Shown one piece after another: positions 26,909-36,418 of a DNA stretch of 64,000 nucleotides (positions within the stretch are counted from its first letter, which is position 1; each line of letters opens with the position of its first letter). The notes beneath the pieces are model-generated. The model was not told the origin of the DNA and searched no databases. It saw only the letters and a list, made by a program, of their open reading frames with translations. The stretch is from Polyangiaceae bacterium (lineage in GTDB: Bacteria > Myxococcota_A > Polyangia > Polyangiales > Polyangiaceae), in assembly GCA_947475525.1 (NCBI GenBank), contig CANJMI010000012.1:116299-180298 (forward strand), written 5' to 3'. Both the position numbers and the translations under genes were made by a program.

Positions 26909-29900
26909 CTAACGCGTTCGATTCTGGACGACGGCGAAGAGTTGCGCGAACCCACGATACGGGCTCGTTAGAAATTCGCGCACCGTGCGCATCACGAACG
27001 CAATGTCGTCCGCGGCGAGCGGCGTCGTCTCGCGCGCGTCGTAGCGGTTCACATCGGCGAGGGTCTCGAGAATAACGTCGAGCGGAGCCCTACCCGCACC
27101 GCCGTCCGTCGGCGTCACCAGCAGCGGAAGCACGAAGGAGAGCACGCGATCAGGATCGACCGCGTCGCTCGTGGACGCATCGAGAACGAGCAATGCGCGG
27201 TCCGCGAACCCCGGCCCCGCAGGCGAGGCCTTCGGTCGCAGCGCGGCGGATGCGGCCGAGAGCACCGGCGCCCACTCGCCATCGCTCGGCGCCAGCTGAA
27301 GGCCATCGGCAAGCGACGCCAAGAGGCCGTCTCGCGCCCGCGGGTCGTTCTCTCCGAGAAGCGCGAATTGCGCCAGCCGCTCGAGCTCGCGACGGGCCGA
27401 CTCGTCCTGATTCAGGGCATCGGCCGCATCGACCGCCCCCGCGAAGACCGGCCCCGCGAGCATCGAGGCCACGTTGGTGGACAGCTCACGGCTGGCCCAT
27501 TCGCAACTGCCGGTCGACTCTCGCTTGGGGCAATGAGCATTCGTCTGCTCCCTAACGGCGCGCAGCGTCGCGAGCAGGGCCGCCGGCACCGCACGGTTGA
27601 CGAAGCGCGCGGAGCTGCCCGAACCTTCGACCGCAAGAAACTGATCGACCAGGAGCGAGCGGCCGCGCCGCCACTTCGCCAGACGTGCCCCCGCATCGGG
27701 CAACGACGACTTCGCGAAGCGCTCGTCCATCCCGTGCAGCGCATCGGCAAGCATTGAAAAAACGGTCACGCGCGCCTGCGGTGTCCCATCGACCCATGTC
27801 GTCGTGGCCTTTCCGCTCCGTGCGACCATGCCGACGTCGGCCGCGTACTCTTGGCTGAAGAGAATGCGTGCGAGCCTCTCGAGGACCGCTCCGCCACTCA
27901 GCGTCGTACCGGCTTTCGGGCCGCGCTCGACGGTAATTTGAACAGTCGAGGCGACCTTCGCAAACGCATGGAGCGCCGGGACAACGTCGGTGAGAGCAGC
28001 CTCGGCGATGATCGGCTCGTAGCGATTCACACCGGCGCCCGAGCAATACGCGGCGTCGCTCGACGCGACCGTATGATCGCAATAGTCCCCGTGGGCCATG
28101 CTCGGCCAGTGTCGCCAGAGCACGCCGAGCAGATCCATAAAGAGGCGCTCGCCTACATAGTTCGTCGTGTCACACGTCGTCACCGCAGGGTTGCAAGCCA
28201 CCGTGGCGAAAGCCTGGACGACCGGCGCGAGGTAACTCTGGAAGCCGAGTCGCTCCCAACCGAAAATCGTCCCGAAATCACGCACGCGCAGCAGGTCAGC
28301 CGAGTTTGAAGCCTTGCAGGTTGGGACCCCAAGGCCGTTCTTCGGGCAAAGACGACTGGCCACCGGATCGATGGCGAGGCTGATAAATTGCATCGTATCG
28401 GAGCCTGCGTTCTTGGCGTCGTAGTCCGGCAATTTTCCGAAGGCGTCGCTGTTGGCGCCGAAAAACAGCAGCCGATTCAACGCCACCGGCGATGGGTGGA
28501 GCGTCATGCCGGCGATGCCAGAAGAAGCCTCGAGCAGCTTGTCGAGCGAAGGACCATTCCCGACGAAGTTCATGAGCGCCGTGACGTCCGGCGCCACAAC
28601 TCCAAGCTCGGCTCGCTTCGGGTGTGAGAGCGGAAGCAACGCATCGAGATAGAACGCGCCGATGTTCGGGAACACGAACAGCTCGCACTCACCGTAGGAG
28701 TCGCCGAGTGGCCAATCGACGACCTTCGTGTGGAGCTTCGCCCCCGGCTTGTTGCACGCCTTGACGCCCGATGAGCCGTGGATGAGCTGCAGCGCGCGCT
28801 CGAGCATCGATCGGTTGTCGCCGGTAAGGGGTTGTGTCCTGTCGACGGGATTGTGAGGATTCGCGATCGAGGTTGCCTCGTCGGTCAGGTTCAACGCAAC
28901 GCCATTGAGGTCGGCGGGATTGTAGCGGTACTGGTCGAGCATCGTGGCAAACGCGCTCACCGTCTCGCCGAGATGCTGCGCCGCCGACTCCGGGATCTTG
29001 GAATTTTGCGGGGCAGCGGTGACGATCACGTCATTCGCGAGTGCCTTCGTTACCGCAACCACGAGGCCCGGGCGCTCAGAGATCGAGCCGACAATTGCGG
29101 CCACTTGGTCCCAGATCGGCGTCGCATAAGGCAGCTCCGCCTTGGGTTCCTCGCCGTTCGCCGCAAGCTCATCGTGTGCATCCGCGATCGCCTTGACTCG
29201 TAGCCCCGCGTCGAGCAGGCGCGCGACCACATCCTCGTGGTCCCGGACGAGCGTCTCGAGGGCGACCAGCACCGCATCGCTCTCCGGATCGGCGAGCACT
29301 TGGCCGAGCGCGTGAACAAGATCGGGCAGCGGCGAACCCTCCGAGACGAAGCGCGAATACGCCGTGCAAGGGACGGTCTTCGATGGACATGAGGCCGCCG
29401 CGGCGAGCTCTTTGCCGGCCTCGTGATCGTACTGCGCTGGGGCTCGTTCGCCTGCGAGCACGGGGATGGCGCCGAGCGCGTACATCAGCGCTTCATGTTC
29501 GGTCTTCCAAGCATCGGGCGCGCCTCCCGCGTAGGTGGTCGGGTCGAGTAGCGCGGCAAGATCGCGGGTGACGGAGGCGAGGAACGTGCGCGACACATCG
29601 AGGTAATCGTAGAGCTCACTCGTCGGGCGCCCTGCCGAGTCGACCGGCCCGTGCGACTCCCCGGAGATCGCAAACGGCGCATCAATCGCGAGCGGCTGCC
29701 CTTGCTCGTCGGTGAATCGACTGCGGTCATCGACGTCGGCATAGCCGTCGGAATTCACGTCGGAGAACGGCGCCGGGACCGTGCCCACGTAACCTTCGAT
29801 GTTGCCCTTCGGGACCGCAACGCCACGCCGATCACGCCGAACGAGAAAGCGCGGCTCCTCGGTAGACTCGGCGTACGCATCGGCCTCGTCGAGAAAGATG

Positions 29901-30775
29901 CGCTGCAGAAGTTCGCTCGTCGCACGCGGGCGATTCAGGGTGACGTCTGCGGACACGAGGATCGGGGGCTCGTTGCACAGCGTGCACGTCGTCGTCGCGA
30001 GCTCCGCCTGCCCCGCCGTAAGCAGGCTTTGCAAGGCAGGAGCTCCTTTTGCGGCAGGAGCGAGTACGGCGAGAGCCGCGCGTGTGAATGCGGCGAGCTT
30101 CGGGTAGGTGAGCAGCGTGCCGAGCGCACCAAATCCGACGGCCTCCGGACGATAGCCGCGCCGACCCGATGCCCGCCCCAGCGCCGCTCGCGCCGCGTCA
30201 TTTTGCTCGAGATCGCCGAGAACCCCGCCGAGCGCCTCGGTTGCGGCCGGCATCAGCGGACGACCGCCCGGCTCGTAGGGATTGCCGTCGTACAGGGTCG
30301 TCAATGCTTGGGTGAAGCCGAGCAGCGCCGTGTGAAGCGGGAGGGTCGCGTTCAGATCGCCCGCGCTCCTGTCGGGGATGTTCGTACTCGGAAAGGCGCC
30401 GTTGAACGCGCGAATGAGCTCCGTCCGGTGACGCGCCATCGCCTCGAGCTTCGCTACGCCGAGCTCGCGGGCTCTCGCCGCCTTCGCACCTGGAAAAACC
30501 GGCAGCACGCCGGCATCGACGGTGTCGGCATACGCGCCGCTTGCTCCGATGTGGCACACCCGATGAAACGAAGCCCCGTCGAGGTCTTCGGTGAATACGG
30601 TCGCGCCGAGTCGGTCGCACATCACCGAGTAGAGGTCGTCGCCGAGCGTCGCGCGGGGGGCCTGCCGCGTCGTATCGATGCTCGTGCAGGCTTGAGTCAC
30701 GAGCAACGAGACGGCAACACCGAGCACGGCGACTGAGCGCGTGCCCTTCCCCGAGGAAGACTGACGAGGATTCAC
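26909..30775 (-). CDS. Very large hypothetical lipoprotein
   Basis: I set the start at a GTG at 30775, which opens MNPRQSSSGKGTRS and then a signal peptide with lipobox VTQAC; the frame is open further upstream to 31111 but that stretch overlaps glmU antisense. The product is 1288 residues. DVNSDGYADVDDRSRF (about residue 330) is EF-hand-like and may bind calcium. Several Cys pairs are consistent with an extracytoplasmic protein. Much of the rest is helical with no domain I recognise. It ends 6 bases before the FadL start on the same strand, so the two may form a surface-located unit. Confidence 0.82.
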   Translation of the reverse strand: MNPRQSSSGKGTRSVAVLGVAVSLLVTQACTSIDTTRQAPRATLGDDLYSVMCDRLGATVFTEDLDGASFHRVCHIGASGAYADTVDAGVLPVFPGAKAARARELGVAKLEAMARHRTELIRAFNGAFPSTNIPDRSAGDLNATLPLHTALLGFTQALTTLYDGNPYEPGGRPLMPAATEALGGVLGDLEQNDAARAALGRASGRRGYRPEAVGFGALGTLLTYPKLAAFTRAALAVLAPAAKGAPALQSLLTAGQAELATTTCTLCNEPPILVSADVTLNRPRATSELLQRIFLDEADAYAESTEEPRFLVRRDRRGVAVPKGNIEGYVGTVPAPFSDVNSDGYADVDDRSRFTDEQGQPLAIDAPFAISGESHGPVDSAGRPTSELYDYLDVSRTFLASVTRDLAALLDPTTYAGGAPDAWKTEHEALMYALGAIPVLAGERAPAQYDHEAGKELAAAASCPSKTVPCTAYSRFVSEGSPLPDLVHALGQVLADPESDAVLVALETLVRDHEDVVARLLDAGLRVKAIADAHDELAANGEEPKAELPYATPIWDQVAAIVGSISERPGLVVAVTKALANDVIVTAAPQNSKIPESAAQHLGETVSAFATMLDQYRYNPADLNGVALNLTDEATSIANPHNPVDRTQPLTGDNRSMLERALQLIHGSSGVKACNKPGAKLHTKVVDWPLGDSYGECELFVFPNIGAFYLDALLPLSHPKRAELGVVAPDVTALMNFVGNGPSLDKLLEASSGIAGMTLHPSPVALNRLLFFGANSDAFGKLPDYDAKNAGSDTMQFISLAIDPVASRLCPKNGLGVPTCKASNSADLLRVRDFGTIFGWERLGFQSYLAPVVQAFATVACNPAVTTCDTTNYVGERLFMDLLGVLWRHWPSMAHGDYCDHTVASSDAAYCSGAGVNRYEPIIAEAALTDVVPALHAFAKVASTVQITVERGPKAGTTLSGGAVLERLARILFSQEYAADVGMVARSGKATTTWVDGTPQARVTVFSMLADALHGMDERFAKSSLPDAGARLAKWRRGRSLLVDQFLAVEGSGSSARFVNRAVPAALLATLRAVREQTNAHCPKRESTGSCEWASRELSTNVASMLAGPVFAGAVDAADALNQDESARRELERLAQFALLGENDPRARDGLLASLADGLQLAPSDGEWAPVLSAASAALRPKASPAGPGFADRALLVLDASTSDAVDPDRVLSFVLPLLVTPTDGGAGRAPLDVILETLADVNRYDARETTPLAADDIAFVMRTVREFLTSPYRGFAQLFAVVQNRTR

Positions 30776-30867
30776 GGACACCACGGTACGGCGGGGAAGA
30801 CGCGGTGTCAGCACCGATTGGCGTGCGCGTTCCCACGTCGTCGGCGCGAAGGCCACGCGCCTGAACG

Positions 30868-32262
30868 TCACGCGCCGTTTGACTTCGCCGCCAGCCGTCC
30901 CCGCAATCGAGCCGCGTACCCGTCCTTGTTTTGTTGCGCCGTTCGCGACAGCGCGAGCGCGTCCGCGGGGACGTCCTTCGTCACGGTCGTGCCGGTTCCA
31001 ACGTACGCGCCTTCGCCTATCGTCACGGGAGCCACGAGCTGCGAGTCGCTGCCGATGAAGGCCCGCGGTCCGATGATCGTCTTGTGTTTCTGGAAGCCGT
31101 CGTAGTTGCAAAAAATAGTGCCGGCGCCGATGTTCGCGCCTTCGCCGATCTCGCCGTCGCCGAGGTACGCGAGGTGATTCGCTTTCGCGCCGCGATGCAA
31201 AATGGTCTTCTTCGTCTCGACGAAATTGCCGACATGCGCTTCGGGTCCGATGTCACTGCCAGGTCGGACGTGACTGAACGGACCGACCCGCGCGTCCGCA
31301 CCCACGCTCGAGCGCGAGCACACGGAATACGGCAAAAGCTTGGCGCCGGCCCCAATGCGAACGTCCTCGAGTACGCAACCCACCTCGACGTGCGCGCCAG
31401 AGCCGACGTGGGTGTCGCCGCGTAAAACGACGCCATGTTCCAGAGTCGCGTCACGTTCGAGGACCACGCTTGCGTCGAGCTTGACGCCGCTGCGAATGGT
31501 CACGCCCTCGCGGCGCCAGCGGTCCGCGATGCGTGCGTACATGACCTCCTCCACCGCGGCGAGCTGCGAGCGATCGTTCACGCCGACGAGCGTCTCGGCT
31601 GGAGCCGGAACGCCTACGACCTCGGCCACGGCCGCGGCCGCAGTCACGATGTCGGTGAGATAAAGTTCACCCTGGTCGTTGTTGGGCTCGAGGGCGGCGA
31701 GTGCGCGGCGAACGAAGTCCACGCGCCCAGCAAACACGCCGGGGTTGATCTCATCGATCGCTCGCTCGGCGGCCGTCGCGTCGCGCTGCTCGCGGACGCC
31801 GATGATCCGGCCTTCTTTGCGGAGAATGCGTCCGTAACCCGTGGGGTCGGCGACCCGGCATGTGAGCATGGCGAGCTCGACGTCGCCGGTTGCGCGGGCG
31901 TCCGCAAGTGAGCGCAGATCCTCAGCCCGGAGCAGCGGGGTGTCGCCGCAAAGAATCAATACGGCGTGGGTGCCGGCCTCGAGCGCAGGGAGCGCGCATT
32001 GCACCGCGTGACCCGTGCCGCGTTGTTCGTCTTGCACGACCGTGCGCACGCGGTCACCGAACGTACGGGCAAGATGGGCGGTCACGGCGTCGCGCTGATG
32101 GCCAACGATCACGATCGCGTCTTCGGCCCCGGCCGCGAGTGCCGCAGCCACTGCAAAATCGAGCATGGGCTTGCCGCACATCGGGTGCAGCACCTTCGCG
32201 AGCCCACTTTTCATTCGGGTCCCCTGACCTGCCGCGAGGACGATCGCCGTCAACTTGCTCAT
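30868..32262 (-). CDS. glmU: Bifunctional GlcNAc-1-phosphate uridyltransferase / GlcN-1-phosphate acetyltransferase
   Basis: GlmU makes UDP-GlcNAc for peptidoglycan and LPS. The N-terminal nucleotidyltransferase begins with LAAGQGTRMKSGLAKVLHP and includes LCGDTPLL. The C-terminal half is a left-handed beta-helix of hexapeptide repeats. EGANIGAGTIFCNYDGFQKH, with the acetyltransferase active-site region, lies near residue 375. The 464-residue length is normal for the family and the gene is intact. Confidence 0.97.
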   Translation of the reverse strand: MSKLTAIVLAAGQGTRMKSGLAKVLHPMCGKPMLDFAVAAALAAGAEDAIVIVGHQRDAVTAHLARTFGDRVRTVVQDEQRGTGHAVQCALPALEAGTHAVLILCGDTPLLRAEDLRSLADARATGDVELAMLTCRVADPTGYGRILRKEGRIIGVREQRDATAAERAIDEINPGVFAGRVDFVRRALAALEPNNDQGELYLTDIVTAAAAVAEVVGVPAPAETLVGVNDRSQLAAVEEVMYARIADRWRREGVTIRSGVKLDASVVLERDATLEHGVVLRGDTHVGSGAHVEVGCVLEDVRIGAGAKLLPYSVCSRSSVGADARVGPFSHVRPGSDIGPEAHVGNFVETKKTILHRGAKANHLAYLGDGEIGEGANIGAGTIFCNYDGFQKHKTIIGPRAFIGSDSQLVAPVTIGEGAYVGTGTTVTKDVPADALALSRTAQQNKDGYAARLRGRLAAKSNGA

Positions 32263-32350
32263 ACTTCGCGCAGACTAGCCCGCGACCGACGCGGCCGCCT
32301 GCCGAAATAACACCGCCCGCCTGCCCAACTGACGCGGCGCGAGGCTCGGG

Positions 32351-33058
32351 CTACTCAGCGTCGGCGTAGGGAAACGCAACGGCTGGATCTCGCGGAAGGG
32401 TATGCGGGAGAACATGCCCCATGCGATCGCGTTTCACTTCGAGGTAAGCCACGGACCAAGGGGTTGCCGCACAGACGAGTTCACGCCGTTCGACGTCGAC
32501 CCCGAGCCGACGGAGCGCCTCCACCTTGAGCGGATTGTTGGTGAGGAGTCGCACCGACGCGACACCGAGATGGCCAAGCATCGCCGCCGCGGAGCCGTAG
32601 TCTCGTGCATCGTCGGGCAACCCGAGGAGGCGGTTCGCGTCGACGGTGTCGTGACCGGCGTTTTGAAGCTCGTATGCACGAATTTTGTTGGCGAGCCCGA
32701 TGCCGCGTCCCTCCTGGCGGAGATAGACGATGGCTCCAACGCCCGCTTCAGCAATGGCCTGCTGAGCGGCGACGAGTTGCTTGCGGCAGTCGCATTTGAG
32801 CGAGCCAAACACCTCGCTTGTCAGGCACTCGGAGTGAACGCGCACAAGGACGGAACTTGCGCCATTGAGTTCTCCCATCGTGAGCGCCACGTGGTCTGGA
32901 GATAGTCCGTTGGCAGCGTCGAGCGCGGCGTGCTCGTCGTGCCAACGAAACACGTGCATATCGAAGGTGCCGAATTCAGTCGGGACGGGCGATTTGGCGA
33001 TGACACGGAGTTGAGGCCGTATAGGCCCCTGAGCATTGCTCCCAGCGGGGACGTGCAT
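32351..33058 (-). CDS. ribA: GTP cyclohydrolase II
   Basis: RibA opens the imidazole ring of GTP, the first step of riboflavin synthesis. The 235-residue protein shows RVHSECLTSEVFGSLKCDC, whose three Cys bind zinc, and YLRQEGRGIGL, followed by NNPLK near the C terminus. It is a stand-alone GCHII without a RibB domain. The start is supported by a strong GAAGGAG ribosome-binding site 5 bases upstream of ATG at 33058. No FMN riboswitch is visible upstream. Confidence 0.96.
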   Translation of the reverse strand: MHVPAGSNAQGPIRPQLRVIAKSPVPTEFGTFDMHVFRWHDEHAALDAANGLSPDHVALTMGELNGASSVLVRVHSECLTSEVFGSLKCDCRKQLVAAQQAIAEAGVGAIVYLRQEGRGIGLANKIRAYELQNAGHDTVDANRLLGLPDDARDYGSAAAMLGHLGVASVRLLTNNPLKVEALRRLGVDVERRELVCAATPWSVAYLEVKRDRMGHVLPHTLPRDPAVAFPYADAE

Positions 33059-33144
33059 ATGGTTCTCCTTCAGCTGTGCAGACTTTGACGCTTGGACAGC
33101 CGCCGGTCAACCCCGTGGGTCACTTTCGGCGCCGCCTATCCCCC

Positions 33145-33173
33145 GACGGCGCCACCCCCCCTCGGCCGCCGTC
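33145..33173 (-). terminator. Candidate hairpin between flagellin and ribA
   Basis: GACGGCG and CGCCGTC form a 7-bp stem around a 16-base loop, overlapping the flagellin stop codon. It lacks a U-tract, so it may be a weak terminator, an attenuator or a transcript-end stabiliser. Confidence 0.3.
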
Positions 33174-34002
33174 AGCGATTGAGTAAATTGAGCGCCAACG
33201 CAGCCCCTTGATTGGCCGCCGCGAGCACCGAGATCCGGGCCGCTTGGAGGATCTGATTGCGGGCAAGCGACGAGGTCTCTTCCGCAAAGTCCGTGTCGCG
33301 GATGGTGCTATTCGCCGCGACGAGGGAGGTGCGCCGATCGAGCGAACTCTGCTGCGATTCCACGAGGCGGTTCAAGCTCGCGCCGTTGTCCGCGCGCGCC
33401 ATGTTGACCGCCGCCTGCGCGCCGTCGAGCTGGTCGAGGGCAGCGAGCGCGCTCGCACCATTGCCGCCAGCCAGCGAGAGCCCATCGAGGCCCAGGCTCG
33501 CGGTATCGATGCCGCCTGTCTTCAGCGCGATTTGGTCGCCCGCACCGGAGCCTGTGCCGACCTGAATGTTCACCTCTCCCGCAGCGCCGGAGAGCACCTT
33601 TTGCCCGTTGAACTCGACCGAGCCCGAGACCCGTCCCACCTCCTCCTTCAGCTGCTGAAACTCCGTGTCGATGTAGCCGCGATCCGTCGAGCTGAGGGCG
33701 CCATCGGCGGCTTGAACGGCAAGCTCGCGCATGCGCGTCGTGAGGTCCGTGACCGAAGAGAGGGCACCTTCGCGGACGCTTGCGAGACTGACTCCGCTCG
33801 TCGTGTTGCGTTGGGCCGCCGAGAGGCTCCGCGTGAGCGCCTCGAGACTCTCGCTTATCGCCACGCCGGACGGATCATCCGCCGAGCGGTTGAGCCTGCG
33901 GCCACTCGATAGCCGCTCGTAGTTTTTCTGAATCGACGAGGCGCCGTTTAGGCCCGTGCCGCCGCCTGCATTGAATCCACTTCCATTGATACTGATGGGC
34001 AT
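33172..34002 (-). CDS. Flagellin
   Basis: The 276-residue protein is short for a flagellin and consists almost only of the conserved D0/D1 helices. The N terminus has LSSGRRLNRSADDPSGVAIS; the C terminus has SLARNQILQAARISVLAAANQ and ends LNLLNR, the classic export/polymerisation ends. The middle domain is only about 60 residues. An N-terminal Gly/Asn-rich stretch (GFNAGGGTGLNG) replaces the usual first helix turn. A GGAGAA ribosome-binding site precedes the ATG. No other flagellar gene is in the window. Type III-exported flagellin of a flagellum is the simplest reading. Confidence 0.92.
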   Translation of the reverse strand: MPISINGSGFNAGGGTGLNGASSIQKNYERLSSGRRLNRSADDPSGVAISESLEALTRSLSAAQRNTTSGVSLASVREGALSSVTDLTTRMRELAVQAADGALSSTDRGYIDTEFQQLKEEVGRVSGSVEFNGQKVLSGAAGEVNIQVGTGSGAGDQIALKTGGIDTASLGLDGLSLAGGNGASALAALDQLDGAQAAVNMARADNGASLNRLVESQQSSLDRRTSLVAANSTIRDTDFAEETSSLARNQILQAARISVLAAANQGAALALNLLNR

Positions 34003-34214
34003 CGCTCGTTCTCCGGTTGTTCTGCACGCGCCACGACGAATTGCCGCTCAGGAAAGCGGAGCCTGTCGTCGTGACAGCGTGCGCAACCAGTTTGGTGCGC
34101 GAGCCCTATCCATCGTCATCGATGGTCGCCCTCCGAGGAAGGCGCGTGGCAGGGGCTTCGAAGGCAAAAACGCCTTCAGCGAGCCGGAACGGTCACCTTC
34201 GAGGAACCTTTAAC

Positions 34215-34229
34215 CGATTTGACAAATCG
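34215..34229. promoter_or_regulatory. 15-bp perfect palindrome, possible operator
   Basis: CGATTTG A CAAATCG is a 7+1+7 perfect inverted repeat, AT-rich against its surroundings and about 215 bases upstream of the flagellin start. Such odd-length palindromes are typical dimer-binding operators. Role inferred only. Confidence 0.4.
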
Positions 34230-34272
34230 TTCTCGCGCAAACGCAAAGGAGAAGACCCCGCGGAGACCGCGT

Positions 34273-34302
34273 CCGAGCCTTTGCACAGCCGAGCCTTTGC
34301 AC
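34273..34302. repeat. 14-bp direct repeat upstream of flagellin
   Basis: CCGAGCCTTTGCAC occurs at 34273-34286 and 34289-34302 with a 16-base period. Spacing is near one and a half helical turns. It could be a regulator site or a slippage product. Confidence 0.5.
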
Positions 34303-34339
34303 GGCATGAACACGCGCGGTGGTGCAGCACGCTCCCGGG

Positions 34340-35152
34340 CTAGAGCGAACCTGCGCAGCGAAAGCCGATGTTGTAGTAGTTGATCGAGGCGCTGTTCTTG
34401 GTGCGATAGGTGGAGCGGATGCTCCACTCGTCGTCGAGCTCCCAGTGGCCACCGCGGTTGATGTAGATTTGTGATTTGGCCGCCCACTCGGTCGACGTCC
34501 ACTCGAGCACGTTACCCGCCATGTCTTGCAGCCCGAACGGCGAGCTTCCCGCGGGGAAAGAACCCACGGCGCAGGTCGCCACCCCCTTGCGGCTCCAGCA
34601 GAGCTGATTGGTCGGTTTGGCGCTGCCCCATGGGAAGCTGCGCCCGTCCGTTCCGCGTGCGCCATACTCCCACTCGTCTTCGGTGGGGAGCCGCTGCTCG
34701 CGCGCCTCGCAGTAGGCTTTCGCTTGGTGCCAATTGACGCAATTGATCGGGTGATCCGTTCGAGAGCTGTCGCGGTTGCAGAACCCGCCTTTGTCCGCGC
34801 CGGTGCACTTTCCGCTGACCACGCACGCGGCATAGGCCTCGGTCGTGACTTCGGTCTTGTCCATGCAGAAAGCCTCGATGGTCACTGCCGCGGGCTTCAC
34901 CGTCGGGCCGCGGTCGCTCCGGGTGTACGTGCCTTTTGGGACGAGGACGGAGCCTTCCTTGCACGTCGGGGCGCTCGGAGCAGCCGAGGCACTGGCCGAC
35001 GCGGTCACCGCGGTGACGGGCGGAGCGGCTGACGCCTTGAATGACGTCGCGCTCGCCGCCGCGCCCTCCCCTGGTGAAGGCGCCTTGCAGCCGAGGAACG
35101 CGAGTGCCGCGAGCGACAACGAGAGACGAGCACCCGATTTGCATTGATTCAT
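34340..35152 (-). CDS. Formylglycine-generating-enzyme (SUMF1) domain lipoprotein
   Basis: The ATG at 35152 (MNQCKSGARLSLSLAALAFLG) begins a signal peptide with lipobox AFLGC; an upstream ATG at 35191 adds a Cys-rich leader. After a Pro/Ala/Ser linker the FGE-sulfatase domain runs from about residue 70 to the end (270 residues). Visible signatures are VLVPKGTYTR, HPINCVNWHQAKAYCEAREQ, RLPTEDEWEYGARG, MAGNVLEWTSTEW and the C-terminal NIGFRCAG. The family includes formylglycine-generating enzymes, but many bacterial lipoprotein members are only carriers or bind other partners. No sulfatase is adjacent. Confidence 0.88.
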   Translation of the reverse strand: MNQCKSGARLSLSLAALAFLGCKAPSPGEGAAASATSFKASAAPPVTAVTASASASAAPSAPTCKEGSVLVPKGTYTRSDRGPTVKPAAVTIEAFCMDKTEVTTEAYAACVVSGKCTGADKGGFCNRDSSRTDHPINCVNWHQAKAYCEAREQRLPTEDEWEYGARGTDGRSFPWGSAKPTNQLCWSRKGVATCAVGSFPAGSSPFGLQDMAGNVLEWTSTEWAAKSQIYINRGGHWELDDEWSIRSTYRTKNSASINYYNIGFRCAGSL

Positions 35153-35260
35153 GTCAACGCAGTAAGAACACATGCTAAACCGTCCGCGCAAGGTGAATTG
35201 ACAGGCCCGCTTCGGGTCTTGCGACTACGGCCCCCAACCCGGCAACGCGCACACACGGAG

Positions 35261-36292
35261 CTAACGGCACATCGCGGTGAGCATCGTCGCGAGCACGCCT
35301 TGCCCGTCGCGTCGGCTGCCTTTCAGTGCGAGATCCGCCTCGGCCATCAGCATCAACCAACGCTCGAGGGTGCCGCGGGGCAAACGGGTCACCGTGCGCT
35401 CGACGTCCTGAACCTTGAACGGTGCGACTCCGGCGAGCTTCGCGGCATCGGCCTGCCCCTCGCCACCGCGACGTGCGCTCTCGTACTTCAAGAGCTGCCG
35501 CACGCGCGAGGCCACCGCTCCAAGAAGCCGCGGTCCCTCGTCTCGACTCGTCGACACATCGCTCAAGGTCTCGAGCGCCCGCCCGAGGTTGCGCTCCGCC
35601 ATCGCATCGACGAGCGCCCACACGTCATCGAGCCGAACACGCGTCACCGTCGCGGCGATCGCGTCATCATCGATCGGCGCACCCGGTCCGACGTAGAGCG
35701 AGAGGCGCTCGAGCGAATCGGCCACGGTCCCAAGCTCGGGACCACACAGCTCGGCGAGCAACTCGGCCGCATTCGACTGGAGTTCGTGACCAAGGGCACG
35801 CGCGCTCGCGGCGATCCAGCGGGGAAGCTCATGGCGACGCAGCGGCTCACACGAGACCAGAAACTCCTCCTTTTTCGCCGCGCGCATCAAGCGGCGTGAG
35901 CCATTGATTTTGGAGCCGACGAGCAGCAGGAGCGCGCTGTCGACCGGAGCCGCGGCGTAATCCGCGAGGATGTCCAATGGATGTGCGCGCGTGTCGTCCT
36001 CGCGCTTGTCCTTGTCCCAACGCTCGACGCCATGGACGATGACCACGCGGCGACGCGCCATCATCGGCACGGTGCGCGCATCCGCGACCACGGCCTCCGC
36101 GCTCGTTTCGGTGGCATGCACACGCTGCAAATTGAATCCCGCCGTGCGCTCGACATCCGAGGCGCGGCGCAGCTCGGCCACGACGCGGTCGGTAAACAGT
36201 TGCTCTTCGCCGACGACGACGTACACCGGTCGCAACGCCCCCTTGCCCGCTAGAGCGGCTTGGGCCTCCGCGATCGCTTGCTCCGGCGTCAT
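35261..36292 (-). CDS. holA: DNA polymerase III subunit delta
   Basis: HolA is the clamp-loader delta subunit that opens the beta clamp. The ATG at 36292 opens MTPEQAIAEAQAALAG; an upstream frame to 36409 is not conserved. The 343-residue product has PVYVVVGEEQLFTDRVVAEL, a DnaX-like fold and the C-terminal clamp-loader collar (LMLMAEADLALKG near the end). Length is normal. It follows the vWA protein gene in the same direction. Confidence 0.92.
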   Translation of the reverse strand: MTPEQAIAEAQAALAGKGALRPVYVVVGEEQLFTDRVVAELRRASDVERTAGFNLQRVHATETSAEAVVADARTVPMMARRRVVIVHGVERWDKDKREDDTRAHPLDILADYAAAPVDSALLLLVGSKINGSRRLMRAAKKEEFLVSCEPLRRHELPRWIAASARALGHELQSNAAELLAELCGPELGTVADSLERLSLYVGPGAPIDDDAIAATVTRVRLDDVWALVDAMAERNLGRALETLSDVSTSRDEGPRLLGAVASRVRQLLKYESARRGGEGQADAAKLAGVAPFKVQDVERTVTRLPRGTLERWLMLMAEADLALKGSRRDGQGVLATMLTAMCR

Positions 36293-36418
36293 CGGGTCAG
36301 AGGCTTCACCGCGAGCGCGCGGTGCGTCAAGCGGCCGCGAGCCGCAGCGGGTCACGACGCCGCAGAAGGGCTGCGCATTCCGTACATTGAGAGGCCATGC
36401 GCCTCGCACGACGGGTGC

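Larger units (their letters stand above)
34003..34339 (-). promoter_or_regulatory. 337-bp upstream region of flagellin gene
   Basis: This gap has no gene. It contains three hairpin-capable sequences: CCATCG/CGATGG (34110-34125), GAAGGC/GCCTTC (34160-34177) and the palindrome at 34215-34229; and a 14-bp direct repeat at 34273-34302. I looked for sigma-28 and sigma-54 boxes and found no convincing match. Confidence 0.45.

Noticed and set aside
30776..31111. Upstream extension of the giant lipoprotein
   Set aside because: It overlaps the 3' part of glmU on the same strand in another frame, is Arg-rich, and precedes the signal peptide.
33059..33171. FMN riboswitch before ribA
   Set aside because: The upstream 113 bases lack the conserved FMN aptamer elements; only a weak GC hairpin is present.
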